Positions 55,345 to 62,278 of a stretch of 64,000 nt of DNA are shown here, one piece after another. The notes beneath the pieces were generated by a model. The model was not told the origin of the DNA, made no database searches, and worked only from the letters and a program-made list of their open reading frames with translations. The DNA comes from Pseudorhodoferax sp. Leaf267 (GTDB taxonomy: Bacteria > Pseudomonadota > Gammaproteobacteria > Burkholderiales > Burkholderiaceae_C): NCBI RefSeq assembly GCF_001422405.1, contig NZ_LMMV01000023.1, positions 304,843-368,842 of the forward strand. Reading direction: 5' to 3'. The first letter of the stretch is position 1, and each line of letters starts with the position of its first letter. The position numbers were made by a program, and so were the translations under genes.

Positions 55345-56403
55345 TCAGCGGCTGGCGCCGCGTTGCTGCGCCAGCGCGTCCAGCGGGCTGCGCACCGCCA
55401 TGCCGCCCATCTGCAGCACATGCGTGTAGATCATCGTGGTGGCCACGTCCGCATGGCCCAGCAGCTCCTGCACCGTGCGGATGTCGCTGCCGCCCTGCAG
55501 CAAGTGCGTGGCGAAGCAATGCCGCAGCGTGTGCGGCGTTGCGGGCTTGGCGATGCCGGCTTGCTGCACCGCGCGCTTGAAGGCCCGCTGGAACGTCTGG
55601 TCATACAGGTGGTGCCGCCGAATCACCCCGCTGCGCGTGTCGGTCGACAACTGATCTTGCGGGAACACCCAGAACCAGGCCCAGCTCGACCCGGCCCGCG
55701 GGTACTTGCGCTCCAGCGCCCTGGGCAACTGCACGCCGGCCTGGCCGGCCGCCACATCCGCCGCCCATACCAGGCGCCCGCTCGCCAGTTGCGCACGCAG
55801 GTCGGCGGCCAGCGTGCCGGGCAGCATCACCACGCGGTCTTTGCCGCCCTTGCCCTCGCGCACGAAAACGGCGTGCTGCCCGAAATCCAGGTCTTTCACG
55901 CGCAACTGCAATGCTTCGGTGATGCGCAAGCCGGTGCCATACAGCAGCCGCGCCAGCAGCAAATGCACGCCGCTCAGGTGCTCCAGCACCGCCAATACTT
56001 CGTCCGGCGTCAGCACCACCGGCAAGCGGCGCTTTGGCACCGGCCTTCCGATCTCGGCCATCCAGGGCAGTGGCGTTCCCAATACCTTGCCGTACAGAAA
56101 AAGTAATGCGGACAACGCTTGCCGGTGGGTGGATACCGCCACCTGCTTGTCGACTGCCAGATGAGTCAAAAAGCCCTCCACCTCTGCTTTGCCCATTTCC
56201 GCTGGGTGGCGCAGCCCATGGAAGCGGATAAAAGCACGGCACCAGTACACATAGGTTTCCTCCGTGCGCAAGCTGTAGTGCATCAACCGAATCCGCTCGC
56301 GCAACCTGTCCAACAGCTTGACCGCGCGCAGCGCTGGCAGTGGCGCTGCTACAGGCTGTGGCCGCGAGCGGCCTTGTGTGAACGGAATGACAGATGACGA
56401 CAT
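55345..56403 (-). CDS. intI: Integron integrase IntI
   Basis: IntI is the tyrosine recombinase that moves cassettes between attC and attI. The 352-aa protein has the SAM-like DNA-binding domain (about residues 27-125) and the catalytic set R160 ([10 protein letters not shown]), H291 and R294 ([10 protein letters not shown]), H317 (LLGHADV) and Y326 (MIYTH). The extra patch specific to IntI is present at about 229-249 ([20 protein letters not shown]), which separates it from XerC/D. All residues needed for activity are visible. Expression is likely SOS-controlled (see promoter). Confidence 0.97.
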   Translation of the reverse strand: MSSSVIPFTQGRSRPQPVAAPLPALRAVKLLDRLRERIRLMHYSLRTEETYVYWCRAFIRFHGLRHPAEMGKAEVEGFLTHLAVDKQVAVSTHRQALSALLFLYGKVLGTPLPWMAEIGRPVPKRRLPVVLTPDEVLAVLEHLSGVHLLLARLLYGTGLRITEALQLRVKDLDFGQHAVFVREGKGGKDRVVMLPGTLAADLRAQLASGRLVWAADVAAGQAGVQLPRALERKYPRAGSSWAWFWVFPQDQLSTDTRSGVIRRHHLYDQTFQRAFKRAVQQAGIAKPATPHTLRHCFATHLLQGGSDIRTVQELLGHADVATTMIYTHVLQMGGMAVRSPLDALAQQRGASR

Positions 56404-56605
56404 GGATATGCTCTCGTGGCAAGATCAATGCGGCCGGGGAAAAGTTGTAACGGCCGCGCTACTTTGCGGCAAATTTAATGCTGTATGAAGATACAGTCAA
56501 TCGATGAGAAAACAATGCTAAATCAACGACTCGATCGCGCGGAATGTGGGTGTTATGGGGAGCAGGTGTTGTGATGGGGAGCTTTATGCTGCGCTCCATA
56601 ACACG
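56404..56605 (+). other. attI: attI recombination region
   Basis: These 202 bp lie between intI and the first cassette. Recombination occurs after the G at 56605: the next bases TTATGC start cassette 1, and their complement recurs as its attC inverse core GCATAAC at 56932. The segment also holds the intI promoter and a LexA box. Direct-repeat integrase sites typical of attI were not resolved by eye, and no convincing cassette promoter (Pc) was found. Confidence 0.8.
56472..56500 (-). promoter_or_regulatory. intI promoter overlapped by a LexA (SOS) box
   Basis: On the minus strand, TTGACT (-35) and TAAATT (-10) are separated by exactly 17 bp. Between and over them lies a LexA box (CTGTATCTTCATACAG, plus-strand 56481-56496), matching CTG-N10-CAG. 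Repression by LexA and SOS induction of the integrase are expected, as shown for class 1 and Vibrio integrons. Confidence 0.88.
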
Positions 56606-56607
56606 TT

Positions 56608-56904
56608 ATGCCGATCACTGACGACTGGCCGATTCTGAAGGAAGGCGTATGGCTGTACGCGGGGTCAGCCCCTGTTGCGGTTCGCATTCTGTTGAGCGCT
56701 GAAACGTGGGGCACTGGCGAAGACGAGGACGAAGAGGCAGAGCGCGAAAATCGCCAAGTGGAGTGCTACTTTCTTGCGTACGAGATGGCCGCAGCGCCCG
56801 GGAACTTTTGCAATCTGATGCCGAACATCATGAGTTTTGAAGAAGCTGTGTCTACCGCCGAAGACAAATTTCCAGGCATCCATTGGGCGTCGAAAAAGGA
56901 ATGA
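56608..56904 (+). CDS. Cassette 1: small acidic protein of unknown function
   Basis: The 98-aa product starts MPITDDWPILKEGVWLYAGS and has an acidic stretch (GTGEDEDEEAERENRQVE), then FEEAVSTAEDKFPGIHWASK. I do not recognise the family. The ATG lies inside the recombination core itself (GTTATGC), so the cassette carries no ribosome site of its own and initiation must use sequence supplied by attI or upstream. As the first cassette it should be the best expressed. By eye it is less GC-rich than the flagellar genes. Confidence 0.7.
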   Translation: MPITDDWPILKEGVWLYAGSAPVAVRILLSAETWGTGEDEDEEAERENRQVECYFLAYEMAAAPGNFCNLMPNIMSFEEAVSTAEDKFPGIHWASKKE

Positions 56905-56931
56905 GCTTGTCTCTTGGTTACTCTCAAAATG

Positions 56932-56989
56932 GCATAACAGGCCGCTGCATCCGACCGCCTTCGGCGTCGGCTGAGCGGCGGCGTTAGGG
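56932..56989 (+). repeat. attC: attC of cassette 1
   Basis: Inverse core GCATAAC and core GTTAGGG flank a 58-bp imperfect palindrome with central arms GACCGCC / GGCGTC around a TTC loop. Confidence 0.88.
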
Positions 56990-57000
56990 ATGGCCTACGC

Positions 57001-57489
57001 ATGGCTCATTCGTTTCGACTAGCTGAAGGGGCGATGTGGCAAAAGCTCACGTTCGGTGGATGCTTGGCTGCTTTCGTCGCACTCGGATCGGTGCGGTTTC
57101 AGCAAGGTTCTAGTGCCTTGGCCTTTTTTCCACTTCTTGTAACGCTTCCGCTGGGCGTTTTCGCTTTCCGTGGGGCGTGGAACAAGCATCCTGTTCTAAC
57201 TCTTGACTCGACGGGGATCTGGTTCAAAACGTGGAAACGCGACGGCCCACTGCCTTGGTCTCATATCAAAAAGGTTGAACTCTTGACGGTCGGTCCCGGC
57301 GACCCCTTCATTGGATTTTTTCTACTGGACGACGCACTATATAAATTTCCAAGCAACTCACTTCGAGTGTCTCATCTGAACGTTAGCACCAATGCGTTCT
57401 ATGAACTTTGCTTGGACTATTGGCGCCAATTCGGCCCTAACTCTTCGCTGCAGCGGACGGCTTCGCCGCCCGCTGAGCTCGCACGTTAG
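57001..57489 (+). CDS. Cassette 2: membrane protein with PH-like domain
   Basis: The 162-aa protein has two hydrophobic segments (FGGCLAAFVALGSVRF; 'SALAFFPLLVTLPLGVFAFRG') followed by a soluble domain: HPVLTLDSTGIWFKTWKRDG, then PLPWSHIKKVELL. This two-helix plus beta-domain plan resembles STM3941-type or PH-like membrane proteins; the match is by eye only. The last 13 residues (LQRTASPPAELAR) and the stop are encoded by the attC, so the C-terminal tail is set by the recombination site. The function is unknown. Confidence 0.7.
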   Translation: MAHSFRLAEGAMWQKLTFGGCLAAFVALGSVRFQQGSSALAFFPLLVTLPLGVFAFRGAWNKHPVLTLDSTGIWFKTWKRDGPLPWSHIKKVELLTVGPGDPFIGFFLLDDALYKFPSNSLRVSHLNVSTNAFYELCLDYWRQFGPNSSLQRTASPPAELAR

Positions 57490-57491
57490 GC
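57435..57491 (+). repeat. attC: attC of cassette 2
   Basis: Inverse core CCCTAAC and core GTTAGGC, 57 bp, with arms AGCGGACGGC / GCCGCCCGCT around TTC. It is of the same sub-type as the attCs of cassettes 4, 7 and 12. Confidence 0.9.
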
Positions 57492-57501
57492 AGCACAGTC
57501 A

Positions 57502-58047
57502 ATGAGCGCGTACACATACAGAGCTCTTACGGCCGCTGATGCTCAGCAGTTCCGAGACTTGCGGCGATCAGTCGTTGCAGCGTCGCCGATAGGCATGGGC
57601 ACGACGCTGGACGAAGAACTTCAGCAGCCGGCATCCTTCTTTCACAGCCAGCTTTCGTTTGCAGCGCCGAGTCGCGTCTTCGGTGCTTTCTCAGAAGGCG
57701 AGCTCGTCGCGGCAGCCGGTATTCGGTGGCCTACAAACCATGCCTCGGGGAAGCACAAGACCATTCTGTATGGAGTGCAAACCGCGCCTGCGTTCCGCCG
57801 GCAGTCGCTTGGTCGTCGTCTCGTACGACAAGCAGTCGACCACGCATTCTCTTCGGGCTGCCTTCGGATCTACCTCTATGTCTATGTCCCTAATCCCGGG
57901 GCCGTGTCTTTGTACGAGTCTCTCGGGTTCGTATCCTCCGGCGCTGAACCGGAAGAGCTCAATATCGATGGCCACTATTACGATCTTCAGTACATGAGCT
58001 TGCGCAATCCAGCGCCGCTAGGCGCAGGAGATAGAGGGGGTGGGTAG
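57502..58047 (+). CDS. Cassette 3: GNAT-family N-acetyltransferase
   Basis: The 181-aa protein has the GNAT fold: YRALTAADAQQFRDLRRSVV at the start, the acetyl-CoA motif 'VQTAPAFRRQSLGRRLVRQA', and 'VPNPGAVSLYESLGFVSSG' near the end. Such enzymes acetylate amines of antibiotics, small molecules or proteins; the substrate cannot be told from sequence. GNAT genes are among the commonest integron cassettes. The start is 11 bp after the core GTTAGGC. Confidence 0.88.
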   Translation: MSAYTYRALTAADAQQFRDLRRSVVAASPIGMGTTLDEELQQPASFFHSQLSFAAPSRVFGAFSEGELVAAAGIRWPTNHASGKHKTILYGVQTAPAFRRQSLGRRLVRQAVDHAFSSGCLRIYLYVYVPNPGAVSLYESLGFVSSGAEPEELNIDGHYYDLQYMSLRNPAPLGAGDRGGG

Positions 58048-58051
58048 TGCT

Positions 58052-58108
58052 GCCTAACCGGTCGTTCGTGTGGGACGGCTTCGCCGCCCCACAACTTCAA
58101 CGTTAGCT
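58052..58108 (+). repeat. attC: attC of cassette 3
   Basis: Inverse core GCCTAAC and core GTTAGCT, 57 bp, with arms GTGGGACGGC / GCCGCCCCAC. Nearly identical to the attC of cassette 5. Confidence 0.9.
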
Positions 58109-58148
58109 TGCCGAGTCCATCACATCATTACTCGAAGAGAATCGCTAC

Positions 58149-58532
58149 ATGTCGCATAGTTCACCCCTTGAGGTCGTACAGGCTCAACTAGAGGCGTATA
58201 ACGCGAAAGACATCGAGGCACTGCTGGCCACATACTCTCCGAGAGCCGAACAGTATGCGACTGGTGGAGAACTTCTGGCGCAAGGGCATGAGCAGATGCG
58301 TCCGCGCTTTCTTGCGCGGTTTGCTGAGCCGAACCTTCACGCCAGGCTACTGTCTCGGCAAGTGGTAGGAAATATGGTCGCAGACCTTGAGTTGATTGAG
58401 CGCACATTTCCGGATGGGATTGGCTCCATCGAGATGTTATGCATCTACGAAGTAATCGAAGGTCGCATTGTGCGAGCTACGTTCGCCACCGGCGAAAAAA
58501 ATCTGTTCGCAGGCCCATCCAATGCAAGCTAA
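58149..58532 (+). CDS. Cassette 4: NTF2-like (SnoaL-type) protein
   Basis: The 127-aa protein fits the steroid isomerase/SnoaL-like NTF2 fold: VVQAQLEAYNAKDIEALLAT with YSPRAEQYATGGE, then 'GHEQMRPRFLARFAEPNLHA', and later 'MLCIYEVIEGRIVRATFATG'. Members are small cone-shaped enzymes or binding proteins with varied roles. No catalytic assignment can be made. The stop lies inside the attC inverse core. Confidence 0.82.
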   Translation: MSHSSPLEVVQAQLEAYNAKDIEALLATYSPRAEQYATGGELLAQGHEQMRPRFLARFAEPNLHARLLSRQVVGNMVADLELIERTFPDGIGSIEMLCIYEVIEGRIVRATFATGEKNLFAGPSNAS

Positions 58533-58583
58533 CAAATCGCTCCAGCGGACGGCTTCGCCGCCCGCTGAGCTGGATCGTTAGAC
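58527..58583 (+). repeat. attC: attC of cassette 4
   Basis: Inverse core AGCTAAC and core GTTAGAC, 57 bp. The central block AGCGGACGGCTTCGCCGCCC is shared with the attCs of cassettes 2 and 7. Confidence 0.9.
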
Positions 58584-58591
58584 CGCTGCAA

Positions 58592-59134
58592 ATGCAATCC
58601 ATCGTCGTTTCCGTCAGCCTCAGTAACTCCCACTCGTTCTCCAAGACGAGGGCGGAAGAAATCATGCTGCTCGAAGGTCTTGGGGTACAGGGCGACGCGC
58701 ACAACGGAGTAACGGTCAAGCATCGCTCACGGGTCGCGCAGGATCCGACGCATCCAAATCTGAGGCAAGTCCATCTGATTCATGCCGAGCTTCTTCATGA
58801 ACTCGCGGCTAAGGGGTTTTCTGTTGAAGCGGGTCAAATTGGCGAAAACATCACAACCTCAGGATTGGATCTATTGGGATTGCCGGTAGATACGGAACTG
58901 CATATTGGCGCTACTGCAATCGTCAGAATCACTGGGTTGCGCAATCCTTGCGTACAACTTGATCAATTTAAACCCGGCCTTATGTCGGCGGTGCTCGGAC
59001 GGACGGCAGAAGGCGCATTGGTTCGCAAGGCTGGAATCATGGGTGTTGTTGCGACCGGTGGTATTGTTCGGCTTGGTGATTCCATACGCGTTCAGTTGCC
59101 GCCGGAGCCGCACCGATCATTGGAGCGGGTGTAG
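58592..59134 (+). CDS. Cassette 5: MOSC-domain protein
   Basis: The 180-aa protein is a stand-alone MOSC domain: GLGVQGDAHNGVTVKHRSRV, 'RQVHLIHAELLHELAAKGF', 'GQIGENITTSGLDLLGLPV' and the conserved cysteine region ITGLRNPCVQLDQFKPGLMS. MOSC domains act in molybdenum-cofactor sulfur transfer and in reduction of N-hydroxylated compounds. No fused iron-sulfur domain is present. The start (ATG at 58592) is only 15 bp from the core. Confidence 0.88.
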   Translation: MQSIVVSVSLSNSHSFSKTRAEEIMLLEGLGVQGDAHNGVTVKHRSRVAQDPTHPNLRQVHLIHAELLHELAAKGFSVEAGQIGENITTSGLDLLGLPVDTELHIGATAIVRITGLRNPCVQLDQFKPGLMSAVLGRTAEGALVRKAGIMGVVATGGIVRLGDSIRVQLPPEPHRSLERV

Positions 59135-59154
59135 GCTGTGGTGAAAATCCAGCG

Positions 59155-59211
59155 GTCTAACCGGTCGTTCGTGTGGGACGGCTGCGCCGCCCCACAACTT
59201 CAACGTTAGCC
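59155..59211 (+). repeat. attC: attC of cassette 5
   Basis: Inverse core GTCTAAC and core GTTAGCC, 57 bp. Apart from the cores it differs from the attC of cassette 3 at one central base. Confidence 0.9.
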
Positions 59212-59242
59212 ACCCAGAGTCCATCAAGAGGGGAGTAGTCGC

Positions 59243-59719
59243 ATGAACGCACAGTTATCGGGTACTACTCTGTCCCTCAAGGACGCCTACGACATCTACA
59301 ACAAACACACGGAATCTGCTCACAAACTGTGGGCATATTTTTCGGCTGTTTCCCTAGCTGTTCTTGGCTACACCATCGGCAAAGAGAAGGTCGCCTGGCC
59401 TGGTGACATGTACTTCGTTATCGGCCTCTGTTACGTGGGTTTCGCTTGGTCCAATCTTTGGATACTTCGCATAACCCAGGGAGAGTGTGTGCGTTTTGCG
59501 TCGCTGCTCAACACTGTGGCGAAGCAGGTAGACGGGGCCGATACAACCATTGCAGTCGAGTCGGCGTCGGTCGAGAATGTGAGCGGCTTTCACGCGTTCG
59601 CACAGCTGGTTGTTGTTGCATCAATCTTCCTAACCTGGCACTACCAACTCGGTGCCAAAGCAGCAGAAGAAGCCAAGCTAAGCAGGCCTGCAGCCGCCGC
59701 AAGTGCGGCAGGTGGCTAA
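59243..59719 (+). CDS. Cassette 6: small integral membrane protein
   Basis: The 158-aa protein has three likely membrane segments: LWAYFSAVSLAVLGYTIG, DMYFVIGLCYVGFAWSNLWI and 'FAQLVVVASIFLTWHYQL'. It begins with a helical stretch (LKDAYDIYNKHTESAHKLW) and ends in an Ala-rich tail. I do not recognise a characterised family. There is a ribosome-like AGAGGGGAG before the ATG. The role is unknown. Confidence 0.72.
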   Translation: MNAQLSGTTLSLKDAYDIYNKHTESAHKLWAYFSAVSLAVLGYTIGKEKVAWPGDMYFVIGLCYVGFAWSNLWILRITQGECVRFASLLNTVAKQVDGADTTIAVESASVENVSGFHAFAQLVVVASIFLTWHYQLGAKAAEEAKLSRPAAAASAAGG

Positions 59720-59771
59720 CATTTCTTTCCATCGGACCGCCTTCGGCGCCCGCTGAACTCAGACGTTGAAC
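59714..59771 (+). repeat. attC: attC of cassette 6
   Basis: Inverse core GGCTAAC and core GTTGAAC, 58 bp, with arms CGGACCGCC / GGCGCCCG around TTC. Confidence 0.88.
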
Positions 59772-59795
59772 ATCACTGAAAACTGATCGCCCACC

Positions 59796-60251
59796 ATGAC
59801 CGCACCGAACATCGAGCATTTCAATCGAGTCGTTCTTGTGACGCTGGATAGGATCCATGACGCATTTCCAGTTCCCATTGAACTGAAGACGGCGGAGATT
59901 GCCAATGCTGCAACGCCAGGAACACTTCCGCCTGAGTCATGGTTCAATGATTTAGAGCCGACATTTGAGGCCGTCAAGTTCCTTGCGGCGGAGGGGTTCC
60001 TTCAATACTCGGACCATTGGCTGGAAGGCACGGCTTTTCTCCAAGTCCAACTGACAATGAAGGGGCTAATGGTCCTGGAGCAGGTTCCTAATTCTCTGGA
60101 CAAAAAGCCGGGACTTGCAGCACAAATTAAAACCGCGCTCAAGGCCGGCGCTCTGGGTGCAACAACAGAGGCCGCAAAGCAGTTGGTTGGTCAACTTTTT
60201 AGTGCGGCCATCGCCGCTGGCCCAGCAATTTCGACCGCGGTGCAGTCGTGA
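59796..60251 (+). CDS. Cassette 7: unknown protein with possible winged-helix and hydrophobic C-terminus
   Basis: The 151-aa product begins with helices (NRVVLVTLDRIHDAFPVPIE). A segment follows that reads like a winged helix-turn-helix (FEAVKFLAAEGFLQYSDHWL, then 'FLQVQLTMKGLMVLEQVPNS'). The last 45 residues are Ala/Gly-rich and hydrophobic (TEAAKQLVGQLFSAAIAAGP), possibly an amphipathic or membrane-active helix. I recognise no named family. A regulator- or effector-like role is speculative. Confidence 0.68.
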   Translation: MTAPNIEHFNRVVLVTLDRIHDAFPVPIELKTAEIANAATPGTLPPESWFNDLEPTFEAVKFLAAEGFLQYSDHWLEGTAFLQVQLTMKGLMVLEQVPNSLDKKPGLAAQIKTALKAGALGATTEAAKQLVGQLFSAAIAAGPAISTAVQS

Positions 60252-60252
60252 T

Positions 60253-60309
60253 GTTCAACCCTGCTCCGCAGCGGACGGCTTCGCCGCCCGCTGAGAGTGA
60301 ACGTTAAAA
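60253..60309 (+). repeat. attC: attC of cassette 7
   Basis: Inverse core GTTCAAC and core GTTAAAA, 57 bp. Same central block as cassettes 2 and 4. Confidence 0.9.
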
Positions 60310-60315
60310 CTCGTT

Positions 60316-60717
60316 ATGGGAATTCTTGGCGTCAGCCATTTGACATTCGTGGTCCGCGATGTTGAGCGGACTGCGAGGCTGGTCTGCGAAGGACTTGGGG
60401 CTAAAGAGGTCTACGACAGCAAAGCCAAGAACTTTTCGCTGTCACGAGAGAAATTCTTTCTCTTGGGTGGCGTATGGCTGGCTTTCATGGAGGGGGTTCC
60501 TTCCGAGCGGTCCTATCGTCACGTCGCCTTTGAAGTAACCGAAGAAGAAATTCCAAGATACGAGGCTAGCCTTAGAAGTCTTGGTGTTGAAGTTCGAGAG
60601 CCGCGGCCGAGAGTGGCTGGAGAGGGGCTGTCACTGTATTTCTACGACTATGACAACAACCTATTCGAGCTACATGCGGGAACTCTGGCGCAGCGACTAG
60701 AAAGGTATGCGCAATGA
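60316..60717 (+). CDS. Cassette 8: FosX-type fosfomycin hydrolase-like VOC metalloenzyme
   Basis: The 133-aa protein matches the FosX layout along its whole length: 'VSHLTFVVRDVERTARLVCE', 'NFSLSREKFFLLGGVWLAFM', 'ERSYRHVAFEVTEEEIPRYE', 'PRPRVAGEGLSLYFYDYDNN', LFELHAGTLAQRLERYA. The three metal ligands are H8, H69 and E118. E45 occupies the place of the general base that lets FosX add water to the fosfomycin epoxide. FosX uses Mn2+ and needs no thiol. The product probably confers fosfomycin resistance if expressed; activity is inference. The ATG is only 7 bp after the recombination core. Confidence 0.88.
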   Translation: MGILGVSHLTFVVRDVERTARLVCEGLGAKEVYDSKAKNFSLSREKFFLLGGVWLAFMEGVPSERSYRHVAFEVTEEEIPRYEASLRSLGVEVREPRPRVAGEGLSLYFYDYDNNLFELHAGTLAQRLERYAQ

Positions 60718-60718
60718 G

Positions 60719-60775
60719 TTCTAACATTACGTTCGACCGGACCGCCTACGGCGTCCGGTCACCTTCACGTTAGAA
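60719..60775 (+). repeat. attC: attC of cassette 8
   Basis: Inverse core TTCTAAC and core GTTAGAA, 57 bp, with arms GACCGGACCGCC / GGCGTCCGGTC around TAC. The left-end core of this cassette (GTTAAAA) differs by one base from the expected GTTAGAA. Confidence 0.88.
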
Positions 60776-60778
60776 CTC

Positions 60779-61393
60779 ATGATCCACCGTCGCGAGTTGG
60801 TTTTTGGCACTGTCGTAGCTGCCGGGCTCTCCACCTTGTCTCTTGGTCAAACTAGGTCTATGAACGTCTCTGTGGTTTCCGAAGCGGAAGGGTGGTTCGA
60901 CGTAATCTTCCCTATCTTGGCGACCGCTCCCTTCGAAGATGGAGGTAGGCGCTTGGGTACCCTCCTGCGCATCGGTGGCGACTGGTCCGGGACCCCCGTG
61001 GAATGGGGAGTGCTTATTCCAGACGAGTGGGAGGAGGCGAAGATGACGCCGCCACCTCCAATGAAATCCTGGGCGACCTCAATCCTCTTGGGAAGAACCG
61101 GCGAAAAGTCCGATGCCCTGGTCCGTTGTCTGTCGGAGACTTACCAAATGCCCGATGCGACGCTGCGGGCCCGAGACGAGGTGGAACTTGACGTTGTGTC
61201 AATATTCGCCGATCCGCGGCCAGTTGGCTCCAAGCCAATTTATCTCAAGGTCTTTTTGCACGGTGGTGCGGGCCAGGAGTACGGGGAGTTTTACATTACT
61301 GTGGATCTTGCCGCCGGGAAGATTCAGCTCAAAGAGAAGGATCCAGAGTACCGGAGTGCCGTGCTGAGCGCGCTCTCAGTTTGCGTGCAATGA
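60779..61393 (+). CDS. Cassette 9: exported protein of unknown function
   Basis: The 204-aa product has a short signal sequence with two arginines before the hydrophobic core (HRRELVFGTVVAAGLSTLSL), which could be Tat- or Sec-type. The mature part is beta-rich: GWFDVIFPILATAPFEDGGR, 'VEWGVLIPDEWEEAKMTPPP' and YGEFYITVDLAAGKIQLKEK. I do not recognise the family. The ATG lies 3 bp after the recombination core, so there is no ribosome site in the cassette. Confidence 0.7.
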   Translation: MIHRRELVFGTVVAAGLSTLSLGQTRSMNVSVVSEAEGWFDVIFPILATAPFEDGGRRLGTLLRIGGDWSGTPVEWGVLIPDEWEEAKMTPPPPMKSWATSILLGRTGEKSDALVRCLSETYQMPDATLRARDEVELDVVSIFADPRPVGSKPIYLKVFLHGGAGQEYGEFYITVDLAAGKIQLKEKDPEYRSAVLSALSVCVQ

Positions 61394-61394
61394 T

Positions 61395-61451
61395 TTCTAA
61401 CCGGTCAGTCGATCGGACCGCCTGCGGCGTCCGCTCACCTTTGCGTTAGGC
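61395..61451 (+). repeat. attC: attC of cassette 9
   Basis: Inverse core TTCTAAC and core GTTAGGC, 57 bp, with arms CGGACCGCC / GGCGTCCG around TGC. Confidence 0.9.
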
Positions 61452-61454
61452 GAC

Positions 61455-61862
61455 ATGGAGCTCTTCGCCCCAAATCTCTCGCTCCGGCTCGAACCAGTCC
61501 GGCCCGTCGATTCGGAGGACTGGGTTCGCGTTCGTGCTTCTATCATTGGAGGGGTCTTCGCCGGAGCGTTTGAGGCGTATTTTCAGCTTGGAGAATTGAG
61601 CCGGTTCAAAGAGGAGGTGGAACTGATGTATGCGCAGGTGGGCTCTCCGCACGAAGCTGTTCTGTCGTGTCACGAGCCGGGCATCTACGTCCGTCTAGCG
61701 TCCAACTCATTGGGTCAAGTTGAGGGGACATACGAGTTCGAAAATGAAGACGGCTCGCTAGCCAAGCTAGCCGGCTCGTTTCAAGTCGATCAGAGCTACC
61801 TCCCGGCGCTGGCAGCAAGCACGCAAGAGCTCATCGTTTTGCTGTCCGAGAATGTCGCCTAA
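61455..61862 (+). CDS. Cassette 10: WapI-like immunity family protein
   Basis: The 135-aa protein resembles the WapI immunity family of contact-dependent toxin systems: 'SEDWVRVRASIIGGVFAGAF', then LGELSRFKEEVELMYAQVGS, 'YVRLASNSLGQVEGTYEFEN' and 'FQVDQSYLPALAASTQELI'. This family call is from memory of its pattern and is moderate. No toxin gene accompanies it, so it would be an orphan immunity gene that protects against neighbours, or a protein with another role. It starts 3 bp after the core and its stop lies in the attC. Confidence 0.6.
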   Translation: MELFAPNLSLRLEPVRPVDSEDWVRVRASIIGGVFAGAFEAYFQLGELSRFKEEVELMYAQVGSPHEAVLSCHEPGIYVRLASNSLGQVEGTYEFENEDGSLAKLAGSFQVDQSYLPALAASTQELIVLLSENVA

Positions 61863-61916
61863 CCCTTCCTTCAAGCGGACCTGCCTACGGCAGACCGCTT
61901 AAGTCAAACGTTAAAG
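61857..61916 (+). repeat. attC: attC of cassette 10
   Basis: Inverse core GCCTAAC and core GTTAAAG, 60 bp, with arms AAGCGG / CCGCTT and CTGCC / GGCAG around TAC. It belongs to none of the three common sub-types here. Confidence 0.87.
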
Positions 61917-61923
61917 CGCAGCA

Positions 61924-62211
61924 ATGACGGGGCCGCAGAGCATGACGTTTCTCTTGGAAAAGTTCGCGCTGGTCACCACGGTCCTCGGGATGTCCGCGTA
62001 CTGGGCGGCGTTCGGTTGGCTTGTCTACTCCGCACCACTGACTTGGGGTGAGCTTGACCTGAATAAGAATGGCGAAGTCACATTCGGTGAAGCCAGCTAC
62101 GCCGCGTCGTTTGGCAAGCGCACCATACAAGTCGATGACAAGCAATGCACAGAATATTTCGCCTACAAGGATGGCCTGCCGCTCAAAGTGGTATGCCCGG
62201 CAAGCGCATGA
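61924..62211 (+). CDS. Cassette 11: membrane-anchored EF-hand microprotein
   Basis: The 95-aa protein has one membrane segment (FALVTTVLGMSAYWAAFGWL). A canonical 12-residue EF-hand loop follows (DLNKNGEVTFGE: Asp1, Asn3, Asn5, Glu7, Thr9, Glu12), then helix ASYAASFG. Two cysteines in the tail (KQCTEYFAYKDGLPLKVVCP) could form a disulfide. A single Ca2+-binding loop on a membrane anchor suggests a calcium-responsive surface or periplasmic protein; the function is unknown. Confidence 0.72.
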   Translation: MTGPQSMTFLLEKFALVTTVLGMSAYWAAFGWLVYSAPLTWGELDLNKNGEVTFGEASYAASFGKRTIQVDDKQCTEYFAYKDGLPLKVVCPASA

Positions 62212-62218
62212 CACAGCG

Positions 62219-62275
62219 CTTTAACCTGCCAGTCGAGCGGACCGCCTTCGGCGTCCGCTCACCTTCACGTTGAAC
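62219..62275 (+). repeat. attC: attC of cassette 11
   Basis: Inverse core CTTTAAC and core GTTGAAC, 57 bp, with arms GAGCGGACCGCC / GGCGTCCGCTC around TTC. Confidence 0.9.
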
Positions 62276-62278
62276 CTC

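Noticed and set aside
56404..56605. A cassette promoter (Pc) in attI
   Set aside because: No -35/-10 pair with acceptable spacing was found on the plus strand. A Pc may lie inside intI, as in class 1 integrons, but I could not see one.
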